This document shows positions 1-7,285 of a DNA stretch of 64,000 bases, in pieces. The notes under the pieces were generated by a model. The model searched no databases and had not been told where the DNA came from. It saw only the letters and a program-made list of their open reading frames with translations. A program made the translations under genes and the position numbers. The stretch is from Clostridium_AD sp964467165 (GTDB taxonomy: Bacteria; Bacillota; Clostridia; Clostridiales; Clostridiaceae), in NCBI GenBank assembly GCA_964467165.1, contig CAYXOL010000015.1, positions 29,023 to 93,022 of the forward strand, given 5' to 3'. Every line of letters begins with the position of its first letter. The stretch's first letter is position 1.

Positions 1-407
1 ACAGATCCAGCTTGCCAATCAAACAAGAATGCAAATAAAATACCAATTGAAGTTGCAGTAACCAAATTTGGGAAGAAATATACAGCTCTAAAAATATCTT
101 TCCCTTTTAATCTTGCTTCATTTAATAGTACAGCTAAGGTTAATGCTAAAATCATTTGAGGAATAACTCCTCCTAGCCACATTATCCAGGTATTAGCTAT
201 GGTCTTTATAAAAATTTTATCCGAAAACAATCTTGCGTAATTTGCAAGACCTACAAATTTAACATTTTTCGACATACCGTCCCACTTAATAAAACTAACA
301 TAAAAAGAATATATCATTGGATATAATTGAAAAATTAAAAATGTTATAAAAAATGGAGCGATAAAAAACAGTCCGAATTTTTCTTTGTTTATTTTACCTT
401 TAGCCAA
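1..407 (-). CDS. Sugar ABC transporter permease (MalF/UgpA type), partial at window edge
   Basis: This is the N-terminal part (about 135 residues) of a membrane permease of the MalF/UgpA group; the C-terminus lies outside the window. The start is a TTG eight bases after an AGGGGG ribosome site (product MAKGKINKEKFG...). The first hydrophobic helix is at about residues 12-32, followed by a periplasmic-type loop with KWDG and FVGLANYARLF, which are typical of this family, and then two further hydrophobic stretches. It lies downstream of the substrate-binding lipoprotein gene on the same strand, so it should form the channel for that binding protein. The partner MalG-type permease is presumably beyond the edge. 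Substrate is inferred to be a beta-disaccharide from the neighbours. Confidence 0.85.
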   Translation of the reverse strand, partial: MAKGKINKEKFGLFFIAPFFITFLIFQLYPMIYSFYVSFIKWDGMSKNVKFVGLANYARLFSDKIFIKTIANTWIMWLGGVIPQMILALTLAVLLNEARLKGKDIFRAVYFFPNLVTATSIGILFAFLFDWQAGS

Positions 408-425
408 AGTAACACCCCCTAATTC

Positions 426-463
426 AAAAGCCTTATTAAATACATACAGTTAATAAGGCTTTT
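426..463 (-). promoter_or_regulatory. Intercistronic stem-loop between binding-protein and permease genes
   Basis: Two 14-base arms (426-439 and 450-463) are perfect inverted repeats around a 10-base loop. The hairpin sits between the lipoprotein stop and the permease start. On the minus strand it is followed by only a short T run, so it may be a partial terminator or an mRNA-stabilising hairpin that leaves more binding protein than permease, as is known for several ABC sugar operons. The role is inferred. Confidence 0.7.
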
Positions 464-491
464 TTTATTTACTTTTAAAATGTTTTATTAA

Positions 492-1847
492 TTAATCTAC
501 TTGCATATCAGGGTATGCACTTTTTACAGCAGCTTTAAAAGCTTTAAGCATTGCATCTTTTGATGCTGTTTTACCTAAAATTAATAAGTCTACTTCTTTG
601 TTCCAAGCATTATTAATAGTATCATCATATTCCGTGAATAATTTACCATTAACTCCCTTAACAAGTTCTGTATATGCTTTGTATACATTTTGTCCCTTTA
701 GATATTTATTATTTCCATCAGCAGAGTTTGATAATGCCGCTTGAACATCTGTATTATTCATGAAATCACCCTTATCTTTAGCCTGTGCTGCCATGAAGTC
801 TGCATCTGAAGTTATATACTTAACAAACTGCCAAGCATTTTCTTTTTCTTTACTCTTACTTGATACTCCAAGCCAAGTTCCGCCCCAGTAGTAAGGTGTT
901 GGCGCTTGTACGAATGCATAGTCTCCTTCATTCTTTGGAGCATTTATTCCTAAAACAAAAGGAAGTCCCCATGTTGGAAGCATGTATCCAAATGTAGTTT
1001 TATCTGACATAGATCCAGTCCAAGCTGGTGTCCATTGATTAAATTTAGCATCTAAACCTTCTTTTCTAATTTTAGTTGCTTGATCAATATAATCTATCAT
1101 CTTTTGATCTATAACTAATTTATTATCTTTTACCCAGCCCTCAGTACGACTACCAATAGCAACGTTTACTAATTCATTATATCCAGCTAATAGTTTGACA
1201 GCTCCTGAACTTTTCTCTTTAAGCGTTTGGCCGAGTTTGATAAAGTCTTCTGTAGTTGTCATCATTTTTTGGATATCTTCTGGATTATCTGTGCCAAGGT
1301 ATTGCTTTGCAATGCTTCTCTTATAGAAGAATCCACCTGGAGTTGCCTGCCAAGTTAAAGCTCTAATTGACTTATCTTCATCATTTCTTCCCAAATCTAT
1401 AGTATATGGTACCATTTTGCCTATAAGTGTTTCTGCATTATACGGTGCTTTTGACAGATCCTCATAAAAATCTAAATTTGTAAATTTCTTTACATAAGCA
1501 GCCTCCGATAAGAATACATCAGGTACACCCACGCCAGCACTCATTGTAGATGAAATCTTAGTTGTATACGCACTATTGTCATTAGGTATTGATACAAGTT
1601 CTACTTTAATATTAGGATAAACTTTATTAAATTTATCTATGATACCTAAATCTTTAAGTTCAGTATTCCAGGACCAAATTTTTATAGTACCTTTATAATC
1701 TGCCGGTGCCTTATTAACCACGGCAGCTGTTTCTGTTGTTGCCTTAGGTTCCTCTGTTGTTGCTTTACCACAACCAGTGAACATTGAAGTAACCATTAGT
1801 GTTGATAGTGCTAATAATGCGATTTTCTTCAAATAATTTTTTTTCAT
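492..1847 (-). CDS. Sugar ABC transporter substrate-binding lipoprotein
   Basis: A 451-residue extracellular solute-binding protein (family 1) anchored by lipid. Residues 1-26 form a lipoprotein signal: basic MKKNYLKK, a hydrophobic core, and a lipobox ending in FTGC with Cys26 as lipid attachment site. The body has the usual sequence of the family, including IKIWSW near residue 55, a PDVFLSEAAYVKKF segment near 110, and AWQFVKYITSDADF near 340. The start follows TAAGGGGGGACAATA. The gene is first in a short operon with the permease downstream and has a candidate LacI operator 80-97 bases upstream. With a cellobiose phosphorylase nearby, cellobiose or a cellodextrin is the likely ligand (inference). 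Confidence 0.9.
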   Translation of the reverse strand: MKKNYLKKIALLALSTLMVTSMFTGCGKATTEEPKATTETAAVVNKAPADYKGTIKIWSWNTELKDLGIIDKFNKVYPNIKVELVSIPNDNSAYTTKISSTMSAGVGVPDVFLSEAAYVKKFTNLDFYEDLSKAPYNAETLIGKMVPYTIDLGRNDEDKSIRALTWQATPGGFFYKRSIAKQYLGTDNPEDIQKMMTTTEDFIKLGQTLKEKSSGAVKLLAGYNELVNVAIGSRTEGWVKDNKLVIDQKMIDYIDQATKIRKEGLDAKFNQWTPAWTGSMSDKTTFGYMLPTWGLPFVLGINAPKNEGDYAFVQAPTPYYWGGTWLGVSSKSKEKENAWQFVKYITSDADFMAAQAKDKGDFMNNTDVQAALSNSADGNNKYLKGQNVYKAYTELVKGVNGKLFTEYDDTINNAWNKEVDLLILGKTASKDAMLKAFKAAVKSAYPDMQVD

Positions 1848-1926
1848 TATTGTCCCCCCTTAAATATTTGGTTTATCTATTAATAAATAACACCCTTAAA
1901 AAGATATTATAATACTAATTATTTAA

Positions 1927-1944
1927 AATAAACTCGTGTTTATT
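1927..1944. promoter_or_regulatory. Candidate LacI-family operator upstream of binding-protein gene
   Basis: AATAAACTCGTGTTTATT is a palindrome with 7-base arms and a central CG. It shares the core AAACnCGnGTTT with sites at 3035 and about 5729, each in front of a gene of the same locus, which suggests one regulator: the LacI-type protein encoded between them. Confidence 0.7.
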
Positions 1945-1971
1945 GTCGATTAAAAGAAAATGTAAAACAGT

Positions 1972-3009
1972 TTACTTTAAAGTTCTACATGAATTTCTAT
2001 GGATCAAATCAATAGGTAAGGTATAATTTGCTGAAAAATTTGAATTATTCTCTATGGATGTAATTAGCGTATTTGTTGCTATTGACGCCATTTCCAGTAA
2101 ATCCATTTTTACGGTTGTTAGTGATGGACTTACATACCTGGAAACCTCTATATCATCAAATCCAACTATAGATATATCTTCTGGTACTTTTAGATTAGCT
2201 TCATCAATAGCTTGCAATGCTCCTATAGCCATATTGTCATTCCCACAAAATATTGCAGTAGGGATTTCCTTTTGAAGCAATTTTTTTGCAGCGTTATAAC
2301 CTCCAATGATGGTAAAATCACCTTTAACAATTAAGTTGTTCTTTACAGTTATCCCCGCATCTGTTAGTGCTTTTTTATAAGCGTCCAATCTTTCTATAGC
2401 AGATAAGTGCTCTGATACTCCTACAATATGCGCAATTTTAGAATGTCCAAGTCCTATTAAATAACTAGTAGCCTTGTATGCTCCGGAATAATTATCAGCA
2501 TTCACAATTATACATTTTGAATAGATTTCTTCGTCTAGTTTTACAGATTGATCCAAAAGGGCCACCCTATAACCAGAATTTATAATTTCTTTTATTTCCG
2601 GCTCTCCATTTTTCTCTCCAATAAAGATGCCACCTGATATAGTTTTATTATAAAAAGTTTCTTTTACCTTTTTATAATCCTTTTGTTTACTTACTATTGA
2701 AACAAGTACGTTATAACCCATTTTGCTTGCGTTATCTATAACCGATGCCAAAAATGGTGAAAAGTAAGAACTACCAGTAACCTGTTTACCGTTAGAATCT
2801 ACCTTCATATCAATTATAAAAAGACCAATCACTCTATTTTTAGCTCCTGCAAGCATTCTAGCTGATGCGTGTGGCACATAATTGTTTTCCTTTATTATTC
2901 CTTGAATTCTTTTTCTAGTTTCTTCTGGAACGTTATCATAATTATTAATTACCCTGGAAACAGTGCTTCTTGAAACTCCTGCAATTTTTGCTATGTCTAT
3001 ACTGTTCAT
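1972..3009 (-). CDS. LacI-family transcriptional repressor of the disaccharide locus
   Basis: A DNA-binding repressor of about 345 residues. The N-terminus MNSIDIAKIAGVSRSTVSRV is the LacI helix-turn-helix, followed by the hinge helix (about residues 45-60, ASARMLAGAKN) and a periplasmic-binding-protein-like effector domain containing GFDDIEVSRYVSPSLTTVK near residue 290. The frame could open six codons upstream at a TTG, but the ATG at 3009 follows AAGGGGTGTGGAT and gives the normal LacI N-terminus, so it was chosen. Candidate operators lie in front of its own gene, the cellobiose phosphorylase gene and the binding-protein gene, which suggests autoregulation and local control. The effector sugar is unknown; cellobiose or a derivative is a guess. 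Confidence 0.9.
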   Translation of the reverse strand: MNSIDIAKIAGVSRSTVSRVINNYDNVPEETRKRIQGIIKENNYVPHASARMLAGAKNRVIGLFIIDMKVDSNGKQVTGSSYFSPFLASVIDNASKMGYNVLVSIVSKQKDYKKVKETFYNKTISGGIFIGEKNGEPEIKEIINSGYRVALLDQSVKLDEEIYSKCIIVNADNYSGAYKATSYLIGLGHSKIAHIVGVSEHLSAIERLDAYKKALTDAGITVKNNLIVKGDFTIIGGYNAAKKLLQKEIPTAIFCGNDNMAIGALQAIDEANLKVPEDISIVGFDDIEVSRYVSPSLTTVKMDLLEMASIATNTLITSIENNSNFSANYTLPIDLIHRNSCRTLK

Positions 3010-3034
3010 ATCCACACCCCTTCTCAACGTTTTT

Positions 3035-3046
3035 AAACGCGTGTTT
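3035..3046. promoter_or_regulatory. Candidate LacI-family operator upstream of the repressor gene
   Basis: AAACGCGTGTTT lies 26 bases upstream of the repressor start and matches the core AAACnCGnGTTT seen at the two other sites. It would support negative autoregulation. Confidence 0.65.
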
Positions 3047-3183
3047 ATAATATAACAATACCTTATTTTGTAATACTTTTCAAGTACCTATAAGTTCATT
3101 TTTCTTTGAATAGTCTAGTTTAAATTCTGTTTACTTCATTTATATCCATATTACTCTGTTTTTCAAGAAAATCGTTTACATAT

Positions 3184-5622
3184 TTATATTCCCATTTCTA
3201 TTTCTACTTTATGTTCGGCTCCATCACCAAACAGTGGTAGTATTTCCTGCTTTATAACTTTTCCATCTACTTTTATTATTTTAACACCTTTTGAAACATG
3301 CTGCGGATTTTTCACTTCAATATTGTAGGTATCACCCCTATACACACGTGCAACATTAAATCCATCCATTGAACTAGGAACACAAGGATTTACACTCAGT
3401 CCATCATATTCTGGTTTAACCCCTAATATCCACTGTGTAATTGCAAAATAATTCCATGCAGCTGTGCCTGTAAGCCAAGAATTTTTGGCCTCTCCATATC
3501 TTATTGCATCTTTCCCAGCTATCATTTGTGAATAAACATATGGTTCAGTTCTATGGATTTCACTTATTTCTTCAACATAGGCTGGAGCTATTTTTTTATA
3601 TAAATCAAAGGCTCTATCTCCTCTACCTAAAACAGTTTCTGCAATCATTATCCATGGATTGTTGTGACAAAAAATACCTCCATTTTCTTTATAGCCTGGT
3701 GGATAAGATGAAATTTCACCAATGTTTACATCATACTTACTATAAGAAGGGGCTTGAAGCATTATCCCATACTTAGTATCCAATCTTTCCTTAACAGAAT
3801 TTAAAGCTTTCAGTGCTAGTCCTTCCTCTACACCAATACCTGCCATTACGCAAAAACCTTGTGATTCTATATATATCTGCCCTTCTTCACATTCTTTACT
3901 CCCGACTTTATTACCAAAAGCATCGTATGCTCGTAAAAACCACTGTCCATCAAATCCCTTTTCTAGAACAGTTTTTCTCATTTGATCAATATGATTTTGT
4001 GCAGTTGTTGCTTCTTTATTTAGACCTCGCCTCTTGCATAACTCTACATATTCAGCACCAATAAACACAAACATTCCAGCTATTAGAACTGACTCCGCAA
4101 CTCTCCCATCTGGATCTCCAAAGGTTTGAAAGGACTCATCCGGTTCACTGGAAAAACAATTTAAATTTAAACAATCATTCCAGTCAGCTCTTCCGATTAA
4201 GGGAAGTCCATTAGGTCCAAGATTATTGATAACGTGATAAAAAGATCGTTTTAGATGTTCCATTAAGGTGTCTTTTATACTATCATCACAATTAAAAGCC
4301 ACGTGTTCATCAAGTATATTAAAATCTCCAGTTTCTTTTATATATGCAGCTGTACCTAAGATTAACCATAAGGGATCATCGTTAAATCCACCTCCAACCT
4401 CAAAGTTACCTTTTTTAGTTAGTGGTTGATATTGATGATACGCTCCACCATCTTCAAATTGAGTTGCAGCTATATCTAATATTCGCTCCCTTGCTCTTTC
4501 AGGAATTTGATGTACAAATCCAAGTAAATCCTGATTAGAATCCCTGAAACCCATTCCTCTCCCAATTCCAGACTCAAAATATGATGCACTTCTAGACATA
4601 TTAAAAGTTACCATGCACTGATAAGGATTCCATATATTAACCATACGGTTTAACTTTTCATCCTCACTGTTTATACTGTATTTTGATAATAAATTTAACC
4701 AATATTTGCTTAGCGCCTCAAGTCCAGCTTCTACCTGAAGGTCCGTGCTAAATTTAGATATCATAGATTTCGCCACAGTTTTATTAATAACACCAGGACT
4801 TTCCCACTTTTCTTCTTCCTGATTTTCTACATAACCAATTATAAAGATCAAACTCGTTTCCTCACCCGGCTTAAGTGTTAATACCTTACTGTGAGAGCCT
4901 ATAGGTGACCATCCACTAGCTACAGAATTACTGGATTTACATTGAGTAACTACTTGTGGTGAATCAAAACCATTGTAGAGGCCAAGAAACGATTCTCTAT
5001 CACTATCAAATCCATCTATATCTGCATTCACGCTGTAAAAGGCATAATGATTCCGTCTTTCTCTATATTCGGTTTTATGGTAAATTACAGAATTATCTAT
5101 TTCCACTTCCCCAGTACTAAAGTTTCTTTGGAAATTAGTCATATCATCATAAGCATTCCATAAACAGAACTCAATAAACGAAAAAATTGTAATTTCTTTT
5201 GTGTCACTTGAGGTATTCTTTATTTTAAGTCTATTTACTTCTCCATGATACTCTAAAGGCACAAACATCAACTGTTCAGCTTCAATACCATTTCTTTGAC
5301 TTTTAATTTTAGTGTAGCCAAGTCCGTGTCTGCATTCATAGGACTCTAATTCAGTTTTTACTGGCATGTATCCCGGTGTCCAAACATCTCCTCCATCATT
5401 TATATAATAATACCTTCCCCCATTATCCACAGGTGCACTATTATACCTATACCTAGTCAGACGCCTTAGCCGCGCATCCTTATAAAAGCAATACCCACCG
5501 CTAGTATTTGAAACCAGTGAAAAAAAGTCCTCAGTTCCAAGATAATTAATCCATGGATAAGGAGTCTTAGGCGTTGTTATAACATATTCTTTTTTTATAT
5601 CGTCAAAATAACCATATTTCAT
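3184..5622 (-). CDS. cbp: Cellobiose phosphorylase (GH94)
   Basis: An intracellular inverting phosphorylase of 812 residues, the normal family length, splitting cellobiose with phosphate into glucose 1-phosphate and glucose. The N-terminus (MKYGYFDDIKKEYVITTPKT, then PWINYLGTEDFFSLVSNTSG) and blocks such as ECRHGLGYTK and YHKTEYRERRNHYAFYSVNA are, from memory, very close to characterised clostridial cellobiose phosphorylases. The catalytic acid is Asp483 in GRADWNDCLN. Domain order is beta-sandwich, linker helices, (alpha/alpha)6 barrel and C-terminal sheet. The start follows AAGGGGGATGAATA. It has its own upstream intergenic region with a candidate LacI operator. It differs clearly from the second GH94 gene at 7286, so the two probably have different substrates. 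Confidence 0.93.
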   Translation of the reverse strand: MKYGYFDDIKKEYVITTPKTPYPWINYLGTEDFFSLVSNTSGGYCFYKDARLRRLTRYRYNSAPVDNGGRYYYINDGGDVWTPGYMPVKTELESYECRHGLGYTKIKSQRNGIEAEQLMFVPLEYHGEVNRLKIKNTSSDTKEITIFSFIEFCLWNAYDDMTNFQRNFSTGEVEIDNSVIYHKTEYRERRNHYAFYSVNADIDGFDSDRESFLGLYNGFDSPQVVTQCKSSNSVASGWSPIGSHSKVLTLKPGEETSLIFIIGYVENQEEEKWESPGVINKTVAKSMISKFSTDLQVEAGLEALSKYWLNLLSKYSINSEDEKLNRMVNIWNPYQCMVTFNMSRSASYFESGIGRGMGFRDSNQDLLGFVHQIPERARERILDIAATQFEDGGAYHQYQPLTKKGNFEVGGGFNDDPLWLILGTAAYIKETGDFNILDEHVAFNCDDSIKDTLMEHLKRSFYHVINNLGPNGLPLIGRADWNDCLNLNCFSSEPDESFQTFGDPDGRVAESVLIAGMFVFIGAEYVELCKRRGLNKEATTAQNHIDQMRKTVLEKGFDGQWFLRAYDAFGNKVGSKECEEGQIYIESQGFCVMAGIGVEEGLALKALNSVKERLDTKYGIMLQAPSYSKYDVNIGEISSYPPGYKENGGIFCHNNPWIMIAETVLGRGDRAFDLYKKIAPAYVEEISEIHRTEPYVYSQMIAGKDAIRYGEAKNSWLTGTAAWNYFAITQWILGVKPEYDGLSVNPCVPSSMDGFNVARVYRGDTYNIEVKNPQHVSKGVKIIKVDGKVIKQEILPLFGDGAEHKVEIEMGI

Positions 5623-5728
5623 TATTCATCCCCCTTATATTAGTACAATTCTATTTTATATAGAATATACAAATATATCAATTATCATAGGAGCTAGAAT
5701 TACCTCTATTGCATAGATTACATTTAAT

Positions 5729-5740
5729 TAACGCGCGTTT
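5729..5740. promoter_or_regulatory. Candidate LacI-family operator upstream of cellobiose phosphorylase gene
   Basis: TAACGCGCGTTT fits AAACnCGnGTTT with one change at the first base. It lies about 110 bases upstream of the phosphorylase start, behind the terminator of the preceding operon, consistent with a separate regulated promoter. Confidence 0.6.
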
Positions 5741-5770
5741 TTGAGTTGTTTTATAGCTTTCTAAATTTAA

Positions 5771-5801
5771 AGGACAATGATACCTAAAGTACCATTGTCC
5801 T
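5771..5801 (-). terminator. Intrinsic-terminator-like hairpin after the phosphohexomutase gene
   Basis: A 13-base stem with one mismatch (5771-5783 and 5789-5801) and a 5-base loop, followed on the minus strand by a short TTT run. It separates the chitobiose-type operon from the cellobiose phosphorylase gene. The short T run makes it a moderate candidate. Confidence 0.6.
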
Positions 5802-5851
5802 CTAATTATCCAGGTAACAAATCCTATTCTCCATTTACCTTATTAATCTAC

Positions 5852-7264
5852 TTATAAGTTTAAGAACTCTCTCATAGTGTTACTTATTTCATTGGCCCTA
5901 GCTTCATTTTCCATTTCAGAAAATATTCTTAGTAGTGGCTCTGTGCCAGAGAATCTTGCTATGATCCAGCCACCATTTCTAAAATACACCTTTACGCCAT
6001 CCTCGTAGCTTGTTTTTTCCACTTGATAATCAAAATTTGGAATTAACTTATTCACAAAAAGTTTTGTTCTAATCTGCTCTTTCACTTCTAAGCTGAATTT
6101 ATAATCGGATTCTGTCATGTAGAAATATCCATATTGTTGATGAATTTCTTCAAGTAATTCTGATAAACTTTTTCCTGTTACACTAAGCAATTCAATTAAA
6201 AGGCTTGCAGCAAATATTCCATCTTTCCCCTTAATATGACCACGAATAGTTAGTCCACCACTGCTTTCTCCTCCAATTAATGCATTCTTTTCTTCCATTT
6301 TTGAGCTTATATTTTTGAAACCAACTGGAACCTCATAGCACTGCTCACCAAAGCCCGCTGCTATTTTATCTAGGAGGTGAGTGGTTGCAAGATTTCTTAC
6401 AACTCCACCCTTCCACCCCTTGTACTTTAATAAATAGTAATATAATATAGAAAGAATATCGTTTGGATGAATGAAGTTTCCTTTTTCATCTATGATTCCA
6501 AGTCTATCCGCATCTCCATCTGTTCCTATACCAATATCATATCCTTTTTCAATAACTAAATCCTTTAGCCTATGTAGTGTGTGGGTGCTTGGGGAAGGTA
6601 ATCTTCCACCAAATAAGGTATCGTGTCTATTATTTATTATTTCAAGCTCACATCTTGCAGTTAAAAGTATAGTTTGAAGGCACGTCTTTGAAACTCCAAA
6701 CATGGGGTCAAGAACTACCTTTAGTTTGCTATTTTTTATAGATTCCATATCTATCATGCTGATAATTGAATCTATAAATTGGTTAAAGGGATCTATAATT
6801 TCAATTAAACCATCTGCTACTCCACTATCAAAGATAACAAGCTTAACATCAGCTATATTAATATTGCTTATAATTTCTTCAAGACTTCTTGTAACGTCTT
6901 CACTGGCATCTCTTCCACCCCTGGTGAATATTTTGAGTCCATTGTAATCCGCTGGGTTATGGCTAGCTGTTACAGCTGCCCCATAGTATGCGTCTAAACA
7001 ATTCACAGTAAACATTATTAGGGGTGTAGGTGCAGCTTTTTCTACTAAAAAAACCTTTATTCCATTTCCAGCCATTACTTCTGAAACCCATCTTGCCGCT
7101 TTATCAGATAAAAATCTGTTATCATAACCTACCACGAAACCGCTGTCATCACGTTTTTCATTTTTCATGTGGTTTGCAAGAGCTTGAGAAAGAAGTTGTA
7201 CATTTTCTTTTGTAAAATCTTCACCTATAAAAGCTCTCCATCCCCCAGTACCAAATTTAATCAT
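5852..7264 (-). CDS. Phosphohexomutase (phosphoglucomutase/phosphomannomutase family)
   Basis: An alpha-D-phosphohexomutase of about 470 residues moving phosphate between C1 and C6 of a hexose phosphate. All four family signatures are present: the catalytic serine loop TASHNPADYNG (Ser near residue 101), the metal loop GTDGDADRLG, the sugar loop GGESSGG, and the phosphate loop RFSGTEPLLRI near the C-terminus. The ATG at 7264 is preferred to an upstream GTG because it sits eight bases after AAGGAG. It follows the second GH94 gene by 21 bases in the same operon, so it should convert that enzyme's sugar 1-phosphate (glucose or N-acetylglucosamine 1-phosphate) into the 6-phosphate. Which sugar cannot be decided from sequence alone. 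Confidence 0.9.
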   Translation of the reverse strand: MIKFGTGGWRAFIGEDFTKENVQLLSQALANHMKNEKRDDSGFVVGYDNRFLSDKAARWVSEVMAGNGIKVFLVEKAAPTPLIMFTVNCLDAYYGAAVTASHNPADYNGLKIFTRGGRDASEDVTRSLEEIISNINIADVKLVIFDSGVADGLIEIIDPFNQFIDSIISMIDMESIKNSKLKVVLDPMFGVSKTCLQTILLTARCELEIINNRHDTLFGGRLPSPSTHTLHRLKDLVIEKGYDIGIGTDGDADRLGIIDEKGNFIHPNDILSILYYYLLKYKGWKGGVVRNLATTHLLDKIAAGFGEQCYEVPVGFKNISSKMEEKNALIGGESSGGLTIRGHIKGKDGIFAASLLIELLSVTGKSLSELLEEIHQQYGYFYMTESDYKFSLEVKEQIRTKLFVNKLIPNFDYQVEKTSYEDGVKVYFRNGGWIIARFSGTEPLLRIFSEMENEARANEISNTMREFLNL

Positions 7265-7285
7265 ATTTTTCACTCCTTCGCTAAT

